In this document: positions 1 to 11,183 of the stretch, piece after piece
Position numbering within the stretch: the first letter of the stretch is position 1
How the letters are laid out: each line of letters starts with the position of its first letter
Assembly (NCBI GenBank): GCA_021292165.1
Contig: CM037879.1
Coordinates: forward strand, 116,323,359-116,387,358
Source of the DNA: Shinisaurus crocodilurus
Taxonomy: Eukaryota; Chordata; Lepidosauria; Squamata; Shinisauridae
DNA length: 64,000 bases
Direction of reading: 5' to 3'
Made by a program: the position numbers and the translations under genes
The notes under the pieces: model-generated
Told to the model about the DNA's origin: nothing
Database searches by the model: none
Seen by the model: the letters and a program-made list of their open reading frames with translations, nothing else

Positions 1-763
1 CTATAGGCACCATGCTAAAATTTTACTGCACTAACAGGGCAATCCTACCTGTTCTTGCAGAGTGCTCCGACATTGCACCCTGTGACAAATCCAAAGCCCT
101 GCTGGTGTGAACCTGGCAAGTGGGAGAGAGGGAGGAGTGGGTTTTCTGTCTCCCCCCTCTTCACCCAATACTGTCCCACCTTTTTTTTTTTTTTTTTTTT
201 TTACAAATTAGTTTACCTGCACTAGCTCCAGGGCTGGCATAGACCATTAGCCTGTTTGGGGGCATGTCTGGGAGCCAAGAGAGCTGTGGATCAGTGGGAT
301 CCACGCCCTCTCCCGCAATGTCCCCAAGCCACTCTGGCACTCCTCCTTTTATCCCTTCCCCAATGTTAGAGTTCTGACACTGGAAAAGAACCACTACAGA
401 GGTTTCTGCAGCAGCTGAGGGATGGGTGGGTGGGAATCTGAATTCAGATCTCCCCCTCCAAGAACAGATCTCTCTCTTTCGCTTCCCTCAGATCCAATGA
501 ATCCCATGACCTCTGGTTCATCTTCCCAGGGACCATAGATAGGATTGCAACCAAAAGCCAAGGTTTTGATCAGTTCTGCCCAAAAATATTCCCAAAGTAA
601 AGCAGTAGCTCAAATTCTCTGTGGAATGGATTCCCAGGTTGCAAAACTGAAAATCTTGAATTTTTTTTTTAAAAGTGCTTTTAGTTCTTCCTCCTGTGAT
701 CAAGCAGGAGGAAGGTTGAAATCTCTTCAGTTAGAGCCTGTATATACAATACCATACTCAGTC

Positions 764-936
764 TGTGGCTCACGCTGGCTCAGCTTGTCTGAGCGTGGAA
801 AGCCAAGCAGGGTCAGGCCCGGTTATTACTTGGATGGGAGACCCCTCCTCTAGTTTCCTGCATCGAGCAGGGGGTTGGACTCGATAGCCTTGTAGGCTCC
901 TTCCAACTCTATGATCTATGAAATCTATGAATCTAA
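764..936 (+). mobile_element. Chimeric SINE: 5S rRNA-derived head with CR1-like tail (copy 1)
   Basis: Positions about 769-843 match the internal part of vertebrate 5S rRNA, including the stretch around AAGCAGGGTC and the segment TTACTTGGATGGGAGACC, which cover the internal polymerase III promoter region. After a short linker the sequence switches at about 866 to the CR1 3'-end signature (GGGGGTTGGACTCGATAGCC and so on), ending in an ATCTATGAA repeat. A second copy with the same junction lies at 39830-39996, so this is a repeat family and not a chance join. It probably used CR1 enzymes for retrotransposition; that is inference from the tail. Confidence 0.8.
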
Positions 937-3137
937 GAAAACTGAAAAACACCCCATGATAGCCACTTTCCAAAACTGTAGATGTTGGGTTGCTAGATAT
1001 GCTAAGTTACATCAGCCCTACTCTATTCCAGCAGTTTGCCGGGCCCTTCTACACACTGGTAATCAAGTGTGAGATTGGCTTTTTTTAAATCTACATAGCC
1101 TATTTGATAGGCAAATCATTTTTTCAAGCTGCTTTAGGAAATAAGAGAACCTCTTAGTTGACTACTATTACTTCCCCAACTTGGACAATCCTTTATTGCT
1201 TTCAAACCATGCCAACTGCCATGATTGATGGCAGATGCGTCCAGATTCTGTTGGTATGGTGAACTTGTGTTTGTGGAGCTTCCAAGTTGGAAGTTCTCCC
1301 ACTTTATATGCTCTAAATTTCTTGGCGCCATTTTAGCCCATTTACAGTCACATCCTGTTCCAGAAAAGTTATCTACTGATAACTGATACTTCTGTGACCC
1401 TTAAGGTTTCTCTTCATACTTTGGCAGCCTCGAGAATCCATGCAAAAAATTATTTCAGGCTCAGCAGTCAACTACCATAGTGATGTTTTAATCTGATGAT
1501 TCCATGGGTATATCTGGCTAATGTGCTGTTCATTGTCTTAAAGTTTAAATTTCAAGTTTTCATCTTGAAATCAAAGTTTTGGGAGTTGTATCTCTGAAAT
1601 ATTGGTTTTATTCTCTGGAAAGTTGCAGTGGTCTTTGGCCAAAAGCAATGAAAGTGTATCTGGTCTAGAAATGCTTTAAGCAGTGTTCTTCCTCCTTGAT
1701 GTCTATCTGACATCGGATCATAACAGCCATCATTCATTACATGTCTCTCAAATGCTGAAGGTGATTCTCCCCCCACACACTTCTTGGCTGTTGGTGTCAG
1801 TACATGCGATTTTGTAAGAATTCCATACCATAGGGAATGATGGTGGAGTTTGGATTTACTATTATATATTGGTATTTGTCACACTGAACAATAGTGATTC
1901 CTAGTGGTGATTTCAAAATTCGAGGAGGGCCAACTATTATTACAAGTTGGATGGGTGGCTAAGTTTTTGTATCCTTTTACTTCTGAATGATGGACCATCA
2001 TTTGGCCATGTAAACCTCTCTCTTGAAGAAGCCAAGACTGAGGAAGCTACAGCTTGCAGCATGCTATCTTATCTACCCACTCTCCCTTTTGGAAAAGAAT
2101 GTCTATGTGTGTATGTTGGGTTTCACATGGTTTGTGCATTTCTCCATGTATGTGTAACTTCCTAATGGGCCTTTATGGTGCGGAAATTTCAATTTGTCTC
2201 TATCAGCTTTCAATACTGTCACTTCCTGCCAGAGTTTCCGCTGGCTGACTGGACTGCCATCTAGTTACGCAGCTCTTTTCTGAGATTGCTTTAGTGTAAA
2301 CTCAGCTTCCAGTCTGCCCATGACTGTATCCCTGGAAGGACAGTAAAATACACAAAAGGCAGAAACGAATCTGCAGTACGCCTGGGTGGTTAGTGCAATC
2401 AGTGTTTTGGGGGACCTTTGGGCAAGACACCCTCAATGGGCCCCCTCCCTCAGTGAGTCTACTACTTCCTCGCTGCTATTATCACCAGCTGCTCTTGCTC
2501 CTCCTCCTCTTTCTCATCATTGCTACCGCCTGCTTACCCATCAGCAAGAGATGCAGCGAGTAAGCAGGCAAAGGTTCTTAGCATATTGTTTTATTTTTTT
2601 TCACCTGTTTTATCTTTTATTGTTCACTGCTCCAAAATCTCCATACTGAAATATGGAGTGGTATAAAAATCTTGTGAAGAAATAAGATAAATAATAACTC
2701 TTCTGTGAATGGCTAGCAAAGCAGGCACATACATGTATTGCATTTTGGGCACCTCCAGTTATAAATGTTTTTGTACATGTTATGGTGTTGTATAGACTAG
2801 ATTCATTACTTTTATACAGGATGTCGGGATTTGCACAATCCTTTGCAATGGGGCACTGCTCTTGGCTTGTTTTTTTATTCAAGTCTCCAGTTGACAGTGG
2901 GCAAAGACTTTCCCTCCCACTGTGCATGATTAAAGTTGATAATGAATAACTCCTTTGCTAAGAGTTAATTTATCAACTGTGAATTTAATATGTACAGACC
3001 CACACCAGAAATGCTTCAGTCAGAAAGCCTTACTTAAGGCTACTGCAAAATTTGGGGCTGAGCTCAACAGTTCTGGTCATTCCCCCCCCCCCCAGGGCTT
3101 GCATCTGGATCATAATCAAGGCATCATCTTGCCTGTT

Positions 3138-3230
3138 CATAGAATCATAGAAAAGTAGAGTTGGAAGGGGCCTACAAGGCCATCGAGTCCAAGTCCAACC
3201 CTGTTCTCCCAGAAGACTCAGGATTCTGGA
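3138..3230 (-). mobile_element. CR1 LINE 3'-end fragment
   Basis: The stretch begins with the reverse complement of the CR1 terminal octamer repeat (TCATAGAATCATAGAA) and continues into the reverse complement of the GGTTGGACTCGATGGCC signature. It is a strongly 5'-truncated copy in minus orientation with no coding capacity left. Confidence 0.85.
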
Positions 3231-3730
3231 TTGTGTACCTTTGATGAAAATTTCTTCTGGCTATTGGATGGTTAAAAATAATAATACGTAATTCAACTAT
3301 GTCTTTCTATTGCCTTCTTTAACAATTTGGCTTTTTCATTGTCCCATTTCTTTTCAATGGCTCCTTTACTGACACATGGAGCCTTGGTGTGGAGGTTTAC
3401 CATGTTCATCACTAAATTTGAAAAATGCTCTGTGTGAGTGGGCTTTCCCCAGTGCACACATGAAGGGTTGGAGCAGAAAGGCACATGCTCCACATGGAGA
3501 TAATTCTGATGTGTAGACTGACTACAGTTGTGCTCCTGAGCAATTGTGGTGCATGTGTATGGTGAAATTTTAGTACTGGATCATCAGACATTAGTCTCTG
3601 TCATGGTAGCATCCTTCTTGTGGTGGGGCTAGAGATTGGGCATTGGTATTGGGAGTGCACACATCCAGCAACGCGTGAATGGCATAGCTGTGTAACATTT
3701 TGGGAGGGGGAAGATTCACACTTACTAGGT

Positions 3731-4078
3731 CAGGGGTGCAGAACCTCAGGCCTGGGATCTCAAACCAGCCTGCCCCTGGTCCCAATCCAGCCCCTGGTCC
3801 CAATCCAGCCCTCCAGGGCTCTCCAGATGGCCATGCCCCCTTTCCCCCAACCACCGATCATTTGGTGGTTTCCCGGCTTTTGTGCAATCCCCCCCCCATT
3901 CTAAAAGGTTGAAATCTCTCTCCCAAGGCTTAGTTACTGGCAGTGAGAGCTTTAAGCTAAAATATTCTGGTATTTTTGCCCCTACCCCTTTTGCTTTTAG
4001 CCCCTCCCACCACTGGAATGTGGCCCCCGAGAGCTTCTCTGAAATGGAATTTGGCCTGACAGGGGTTCTGCACCCCTG
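3731..4078. mobile_element. hAT-like non-autonomous element with 15-bp terminal inverted repeats
   Basis: The ends are perfect inverted repeats: CAGGGGTGCAGAACC at the left and its reverse complement at the right. The CAGGGGTG end is typical of Charlie-type hAT elements. The 8-bp flanks TACTAGGT and TAATAGAA agree at five positions, which would be a decayed target duplication. The 348-bp interior holds a 17-bp tandem repeat (about 3769-3811) and no transposase. A related fragment in opposite orientation lies near 27100-27200. Confidence 0.8.
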
Positions 4079-4139
4079 TAATAGAATAGAATCTACCTTG
4101 CAGATTTTTGAATCAAAAGGTGGCATTGTTGTTATTATT

Positions 4140-5075
4140 GGATGACTTGGATGAGGAGGTACAGGGAATGCTTATCAAATTTGCAGATGACTACAAAGTT
4201 GGGTGGAACAGCTAATACTCTGGAAGACAGAAACTAAATTCAAAGTGGCCTCGATAGGCTGGAGCGCTGGTCCGAAAACAACAGAATGAAATTTAATAGG
4301 GATAAATGCCAAGTGCTGCACCTAGGGAGAGGAAACCAAATGCAGAGTTACAGAATGGGAGACACTTGGCTCAACAATACTACAAGTGAGAAGGATCTTG
4401 GAATTGTGGTAGATCACAAACTGAATATGAGCCAGCAATGCGATGTGGCTGCAAAGAAGGCAAATGCTATTTTGGGCTGCATTAATAGAAGTATAGCTTC
4501 AAATCATGGGAAGTGATACTTTCCCTTTACTCGGCACTGGTTAGGCCTCATCTTGAGTACTGCGTCCAGTTCTGGGCACCACACTTTAAGAAGGACATAG
4601 ACAAACTGGAGAGGGTTCAGAGGAGGGCAACAAAGATGATAAAGGGATTGGAAACAAGGCCCTATGAGGAGAGACTAAAAGAACTGGGCATGTTTAGCCT
4701 TCAGAAGAGGCAGACTGAGGGGAGATATGATCGCACTCTTCCAGTACTTCAAGGGATGTCACACAGAGGAGGGCCAGGATCTCTTCTCGATCATCCCAGT
4801 TTGCAGGACACGGAATAATGGGCTCAAGTTACAGGAACCTAGATTCAACCTAAACATCAGGAAAAATTCCCTGACTGTTAGAGCAGTAAGACAATGGAAT
4901 CAACTACCTAGGGAGGTGGTGGGCTCTCCCAGTCTGGAGGCATTCAAGGTGCAACTGGACAATCATCTGTCAGGGATGCTTTGACCTGGATTCCTGCACT
5001 GAGCAGGGGGTTGGACTCGATGGCCTTGTAGGCCCCTTCTAACTCTACTTTTCTATGATTCTATGATTCTATGAT
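4140..5075 (+). mobile_element. CR1 LINE, 5'-truncated copy with decayed reverse-transcriptase end
   Basis: Conceptual translation gives the reverse-transcriptase FADD motif at about 4180-4191, then the CR1 ORF2 C-terminus in three frames: [40 protein letters not shown] and the terminal LPREVVGSPSLEAFK. The 3' end carries the CR1 signature GGTTGGACTCGATGGCC and the TATGATTC octamer repeats (to about 5075). In-frame stops near 4514 and 4816 and frame changes show it is dead. Only the last third of ORF2 is present, which is normal for CR1 5' truncation. Confidence 0.93.
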
Positions 5076-5485
5076 TGTCATTGTTGTCATCATCATATAT
5101 TTCTACATACTCTCACCTGGATCACACATGTTTTATTCCTATAGTGCTTAATACATGCACTCCTTTAGCCCAATCCCAGTCCAAGCAAAGCTTGTTGTTA
5201 CAGTGGCCAGTGTTCAAACTGAAAAGTTGCTGCTGGTCCAGTAACTGAAATTTTGACTCTATTTTGACTCTTTAAAATTAAACTATTCCTGATTATCTAT
5301 AATTTTAAAAAGAATCAATAGGGTTAATTAAATTATAGATATGTATAGAATGTGGTTAGTCTTTTAAATAGGCTCCTCACCACCGCCTCCCTAGTAGTTA
5401 TTCGTTACATTACAATATAGAAACAACACTGTGTACCTACCATTAAGGTCCTCATTATTCAATACGAGACAATTCAATACGAGAC

Positions 5486-5590
5486 AAATAGACAATATAT
5501 ATCTCAAAGCACTTTAATTATTTATCAACATGAGGGACCACCTCATGTTGATAAATAATGAAAGTGCTTTGAGATATATATTGTCTATTT
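5486..5590. repeat. Near-perfect 50-bp inverted repeat with 5-nt loop
   Basis: Left arm 5486-5535 and right arm 5541-5590 are reverse complements with one mismatch in 50; the loop is GACCA. The left arm is preceded by a short direct duplication of ATTCAATACGAGACAA (about 5457-5487). No flanking target duplication or transposon end is evident. It may be a template-switch product or a foldback element; a transcript would form a hairpin RNA. Confidence 0.9.
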
Positions 5591-6579
5591 GGGGTGGGGG
5601 TCACATCTTGTTGAAAACTGTTAATCTTGAAAGCTGCCATGATAGCAAAATGTCTCGCCCTTTAACACTGGAAAGCATCAACTCCACCACACATGAAAAC
5701 ATGGATGAGCTTCTGGATTTTACAATGAAAAATGAATCGTACTGTATTTCATTGGTGTGATGCTAATACTGGTCTTAATTTTTAGAGCTCTTTGAATCCT
5801 GATTTTATTTTATTTGTATTTCTGGGTATCTCTTGTGGGTCATCTCACTCTCCCCTACTCCCCACATTCTCTTTCTCTTGTTGCCCTTCTCTTTTTCATC
5901 TATGTTTGCTGGGTTTGAGTCATGGAAAGGGATGGATTATCCAGGAAGGGTGGGTACTGATGTAGGTTTGTTTATTTTACATTCTAATATTAATGCTAGC
6001 TTTTCAATAAAATTTAAAAAGTTGGAAATGTGTGCATTTTATATGTGTATTAGGCATTAAGGTGTTCCATTTGAGTTTTGCAGAGATAATTTTTTCTTTT
6101 TTTCAAACTCCTGCCACAGGGAAAATATGAGATGATGTGGCTAGTAGTTGTTTGAATTAAGTGAACTTTATAGCTTGGGAAAGAATGAAGAGAAGGGGAA
6201 ACCTCAAAGATGCACATGGAACAATGCATGATGGGTTGTATGACTCTTTGTTGGGGCAACTAAGCCAGGTTTTGCAAGGGACAGCTAAGACACATGTAAA
6301 ATTGCCTTAGCTTATCCTTGCAGAAATTGGTTCATTTGCCCCGGAAGAATAGTCCTCCACCTCAAAATGCATTGGGCCTTAATAAATTGGTTCAATTGTA
6401 CCTTTGAGCCTTTTTCTCTCTTTTTATTCCTGCTCTGCTGCCTTCCCTTCTTCTCTTCTGTAGTTTGGAAAAGGACACATATTTGAAACAGGTTCAGAGA
6501 CTGCATAAAATGAAAGCTATACAAATTAGACAGGAGTTGTCCTGGCTGGTACTAAATATGGTTTGTGGTTTTTATCCAG

Positions 6580-6745
6580 GGATACAGAGTACAAAGGACT
6601 ACAGCTATCGCTGGATCAAGTTTCAGCAATGAAGCCATCATTCCCATATGCAAACTCAACCCCAACTATAACTGACAATAGAAAAGGAAGCAAATCACGT
6701 CTCTCAAGTGCAAAGCCAAAATCTAGGACATCACCATATCCACAG
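6580..6745 (+). CDS. SIM1: SIM1 coding exon (third from last): linker after PAS region and nuclear-localisation stretch
   Basis: The product is single-minded 1, a nuclear bHLH-PAS transcription factor that pairs with ARNT-type partners and is needed for paraventricular hypothalamus neurons. The exon reads [13 protein letters not shown] at its start, as in vertebrate SIM1. It ends with a basic Ser/Lys/Arg-rich stretch, [17 protein letters not shown] (about 6677-6730), in the place of the known SIM1 nuclear localisation signal. The acceptor is TTTTTATCCAG|G (AG at 6578-6579) and the exon starts in phase 2, its first base completing a Thr codon begun upstream. The donor is CACAG|GTAGGA (GT at 6746-6747), phase 0. 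The exon has no stop or frameshift. Family assignment is recalled, not searched, but identity is very strong. SIM2 is the only close alternative and lacks this sequence downstream. Confidence 0.96.
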
Positions 6746-8649
6746 GTAGGAATAATATGACCTTTTCCTTATACTTGTGTTTCATTTGTTTGTAGAATAT
6801 TAGAAAAGCCTAAGATATTACTCAAAGGGTGGTGCTACAGCTGCGTTGATTGAGAATGGACAAGTGACTTGCCCACCTTGTGTTTGCACTTCCTGCATGA
6901 TGACTAAAGGAGGATCTTACATAGCATTCCCCCTTGGTGAGATAGGCAGGTTTCAGATGCATGTTGTGGAGCTCATGTAGGTCACTCGGAGGAGAAGCAC
7001 AAGTTCCCCATTTTGAAGTTATGCATGAAGCATGCAGTGAGGAAACATAACTTCTTTTGGCTCTCCTGTGGAAGTACTAAAGTTGCCATAGACTACATAT
7101 GGTCATAATCACACCGGGTAATAAGTTCCATTGAAATCAAGCAACTATCCTGGTTGTCTGGATAAAAGGGTCTGTGGTAGAAAAACTAGGAAGGACCTCT
7201 GCCTGGAGAATCAGTGCCAGACAGAATAGGCAATCATGGGCTAGATGGATCCATGATCACATTCACTCTAAGGTAACTTCATATGTTTCTTGAGCCAATC
7301 CTTTATGCTTATTTTTTATGAACTCTTTATTTTCCACTGCTGCTGATTCAGCTAAAACAATACAATGGGTGTGTTCGCATGTAACGCTAACCTACACTGA
7401 AAAGTAAAGTGTGGGGCAGAACCCACCTTTAATTCTAAAAGTAACTCCCAAACTGGTATAGACTCATCAGCAGCAGAGGTTATTTTAATGGTCATGCTGT
7501 ATTACTTTAATCTAAGCTTTTCACCATCTGTTCTGCCTATAACAGTGAATGCAAAAAGAACATGCTTTACATTTCAGGGTTACATTAGTAAAAAGCAAGA
7601 TAAAAGTGATTTAAAAGCATGCATATGTTCTCCATTCAATGTAGACTGCATCTGTGATCTCCCTTGTGTTTAAGACACAAATCAAGAGGAAAGTTGCAAA
7701 TGCCCAATACGGCAGACGTTTCTGATAGCAAAGGAGGACTTGACCGAGAAAGGGCTTCCCTTTGCATTGATCAGACGTGTTGGCAGGAATTGAGATAAGG
7801 AACTGAGACATCTGTTAAGTTTATTTAAACATCAGACACTGGATGTGAAGCCAGGTATTGTCCTTGGTAGGATGGATGTTGAAAAATCAACAAGGGAACG
7901 TCAAGGCCTGATATGAAGGGTTTGTGTGCTGTTCCCGAATGTTACCCAGCAAGAATGTGCTGGTACCTTGTAGCTTAATACAGTGACATACTTACACATG
8001 CTTACCGGTAAGTTCCATGGAAATCTACTGTGTGTGAACTAAGCTTCTTCGGCTGCCTCTCTTCTTAACCTAAGTGTTATAAAGCTTTGTAACTGGTAAG
8101 TTGATATGTTCTGCTGAATCAGTTCTTGTTGTTAGAGGCAGAGAGTGTAAGCTTTGGAGCTCTTTCAACAAGAAGAGGGGAAGAAAAGCTAGACCCTAAT
8201 AAAATGTATCAGCTTTCCCATTTTTGTCTCAATATTTATGTAAAGCTTAGGTAAAGAGAGACACCATGAAAGACTTTCTACCTCATTTTGGCTGCAGTCC
8301 AGACACCACTTAGAGTAGACTCACATGACCAGTTCTTTCGTTGCAGGAAGGGCACTTTTTGTTAGTCTCCTTGCCAGGGTGATCGAAGAACCTGCTATAA
8401 TGCAGAATTTAATTTGAGCCAGAGCTACACAGCCTGCTTTTAGTGCCAGGGATTGGACTTCAACCATTTTAGCCAGAGTGGGTATTTCTGAGCATGCCCA
8501 ATCCCTCTGTTTAATAGTAAATAACAGTCAGTCACCCACACATCTGAGGGTGGAGGCAAACCTTTCAGGTCAGAAGGCTGTGACTTATAGGCAGAGTTGA
8601 ACCCCAGTACCACTCCTTTTAGAAATGATGTTTAGGAATTCTGGAGCTT

Positions 8650-9860
8650 GAATGAAGAATATAATTTTATTTAATTTATCTTAAATGATTTTAAATGCCA
8701 CTTTTAAGGGTAGAACCCCTTCAAGGCAGGGTACACGATTAAAAAAGCCATACAGAACTATACAAAGCAAATACAATTAAAAATGAATATATATTCAATA
8801 AAACACTATAAAAATCAGGTTAGCACCATAAAACCTGCTGTCTACAGACTATTGAAAGGCCAGTGAAAACAAGAGGGCCTTCAGAGCCTTCCTGAAGAGC
8901 TGGAAAAATGGGCCTGATGAACCCCTGATGGAAACCAGTTCCAGAGCTAGGGAGTCAGGTTTCCAATTTTACAGAGGACAGACCTATATTTGAAGGAGTG
9001 CCAGAGAACTGTCCTCCATTTTGAAGGCATCCTCTGTTTGAAGGGCTGTCCCATCCAAGTCAGGTTTAAAGATTAAAAAAATCATCAGAAGGAAGAGCTG
9101 GGCCTTCAAGTTGTCCACCCACATCACCTGGATAGCAGACTGAGCAAGGCACACAGATCACCTGGTCATAGTCTTCCACACTGTGCGGGATGTACCATAT
9201 TTCTATTTAAATTATAATAATTTCTAGATTTAGATTTATACATATAAATTAGCATATGCACATTTTATGCAAATGGGTATCCCCTTTTGTCCTCTATTTT
9301 GGTGATGTAGGTCTTCCTTTTGGGCAATTCACAAGTGGCCACTCTAGCCGCCACTGAGAAGGCCCTCTCCCTCATGAGACTCACCAGCCTCACTGCCCTT
9401 TAAACCGGGTAGGTGAGAAGGGCCTCTGCTGATGACCTCAGAGTGTTGGCAGAGTGTTAAAAGTGAAGGTGGTCCTTCACGTAATTTGGTCCCAAACCAT
9501 TTAAGGCCTTTAAGGTTAAAATCAGCACTTTAAATTGGGCTTGGAAACACACCGGCAGCCAATGGAGCTGGCACAGTGTTGGTATCTAGACTAGGAGACT
9601 GTTGTGGACTGTGTGCTTAGGTATCAGGCCTCTCTTCAGGTGCAGAACAAAACTGGGGGTAAGCAGCAGCATCTGCTGAGATTCCCAGGCAGCACAAGGC
9701 CTCTAAATTGGTCTAGTCTGCTGTAAATATTAGGATCCTGGATTTCTGCCCTTACCTGATCAACAGGGCAGTTCCATCTGCTTGTTGCAGTTTATGATCT
9801 GCACCCCAGTGTGCTGCTGTACCAGTTGGAATTGAAGGTCACAGTCTCCAGGTCTAGATT
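8650..9860 (-). mobile_element. L2-like LINE 3' portion, decayed and interrupted
   Basis: Read on the minus strand this resembles the reverse-transcriptase end and 3' UTR of the L2-like elements seen at 36-38 kb. Shared wording includes the GAAGGCCCTCTCCCTCATGA block (about 9357) and the block around TTTAAGGCCTTTAAGGTTAAA (about 9499-9519). The 3' UTR part lies near 8650-8990. A stretch near 9000-9330 does not align well and may be an insertion. No open frame survives. Boundaries are approximate. Confidence 0.65.
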
Positions 9861-9923
9861 TGAGTCAAGACACCCATAGTCCCAATTTAGCCCTAACACT
9901 ACTCACAGGCTCAGCATACTCAG

Positions 9924-10097
9924 TTAATTATTTATTTATTATATTTATACCCTGCCTTTTTTCCTGCAAGGAACCCAAGGTGGCTTACATAATCCTCCTC
10001 CTCCTCTCCACTTTATCCTCACAACAACCCTGGGAGGTAGGTTAGGCTGAGAGTCAATGACTGGCCCAAAGTCACCCAGTGAGTTTCATGGCTGAGT
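9924..10097 (-). mobile_element. Sauria-type SINE, 5'-truncated
   Basis: On the minus strand it carries the SINE body: the GGGTGACTTTGGGCCAGTCA block, the CTCACAGG-like block and a TATAAATATAATAAATAA tail. Full-length relatives on the plus strand are at 48352 and 52049. The tRNA-like head is missing. Confidence 0.8.
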
Positions 10098-10192
10098 AAA
10101 GCTACACCTCACGGAGCTTTAACAAAAATCAGACCGGCTGTCTGGCTGGCTATGTGGAATGAACTCACTTAGAAGTCTTCCTTGTATATAGA

Positions 10193-10720
10193 CTCATAAG
10201 AACATAAGAAGAGCCATGGTGAATCAGACCAAGGGTCCATCTAGTCCAGCATTCCATTCACACAGTGGCCAACCAGCTGCTCATGGGAATCCTACAAGCA
10301 AGACATGAGTGCAACAGCACTCTCCCAGCCAAGTTCCCCAGCAACTGGTGTACATAGGCATACTGCCTCTGATACTGCCTCATATAGCCATTAGAACTAG
10401 TAGCCATTGATAGCCTTCTCCTCCAGGAATTTGTCCAGTTCCCTTTTAAAGCCTTCCAAATTGGTGGCCATCACTATATCTTGTGCTAGTGAATTCCATA
10501 GTTTAACTATGCGCTGTCTGAAGAAGTGCTTCCTTTTATCTGTCCTGAAGCTCCCACTGATCAGTTTCATAGGATGACCCTGGGTACTAGTATTACGAAA
10601 GAGGGAAAGAAATGTCTCCCTATCCACTTTCTCCACACCATGCATAAATTTGTACACCTCTAATTATTGTCTCCCCTTACTTGGCTTTTTTCTAAGCTCC
10701 CTTGTGGTAAATATAACCAC
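10193..10720 (-). mobile_element. CR1 LINE 3' fragment
   Basis: The minus-strand frame 10397-10657 translates to a CR1-type ORF2 C-terminus: MYKFMHGVEKVDRETFLSLF, then FFRQRIVKLWNSLAQDIVMA and FKRELDKFLEE. The 3' UTR follows toward 10193 with the CR1 wording GGTCCATCTAGTCCAGCAT (reverse orientation). This is a different CR1 subfamily from the copy at 4140-5075. It is 5'-truncated and has no complete domain. Confidence 0.88.
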
Positions 10721-11183
10721 TTGTGTGTCTCTGTGCTTCTTAGAAGTGTTCTGGCTGCAAGTCCATGCTCTCCTTCTGCACAAGCACCACTGAAATAAAT
10801 TGCACTGAATATGGGTCAAACTGCATGTGACATTAGCCACATGTTGAAGTGAGCATGTTTAACTTGGTCACTTTTATTTTGTAGAAAAGCAGCCATGGGT
10901 CCTTGATCTGAAAAAATGCTCTCAATATAGAATGGGGCCCTGCATAGGTTTGCGCTGGAAATCACTTGCTCCAGGCTATGACCCCATGCCCAAGTGTTGT
11001 CTACTGCAAATGGCACCTTCAGGGAAAATAGCAGTCAGGTAGGAGGCAATTTTTTGGCAGAAAACCAGTGCAGGACCCAATCCAGATTGGGAGCACATTC
11101 CTGCTCGGGGCGCCATGGCTGCTTTATCTCCAAAATAAAAGTGATCCAGTTAAGAACACTTGTTTAAACACATGACTAACACC

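Larger units (their letters stand above)
1..6579 (+). other. SIM1 intron (3' part), upstream of the first visible exon
   Basis: This stretch precedes the acceptor at 6578-6579. I looked for the preceding SIM1 exon, which should end in the PAS-associated residues before the visible DTEYKG segment, and did not find it, so the stretch is read as intron. It holds a 22-nt T run (181-202), a 5S/CR1 chimeric SINE, a CR1 3' end, a hAT-like MITE, a larger CR1 copy and a long hairpin, each listed separately. Between these (203-763, 937-3137, 3231-3730, 5591-6579) I see no gene or recognisable repeat. Confidence 0.75.

Noticed and set aside
769..843. 5S rRNA gene
   Set aside because: Only the internal part of 5S is present, diverged and fused to a CR1 tail; a second identical fusion at 39830 shows it is a SINE.
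3746..4126. A 126-residue minus-strand protein
   Set aside because: It lies wholly across a hAT-like MITE, and its repeats come from the 17-bp tandem repeat in that element.
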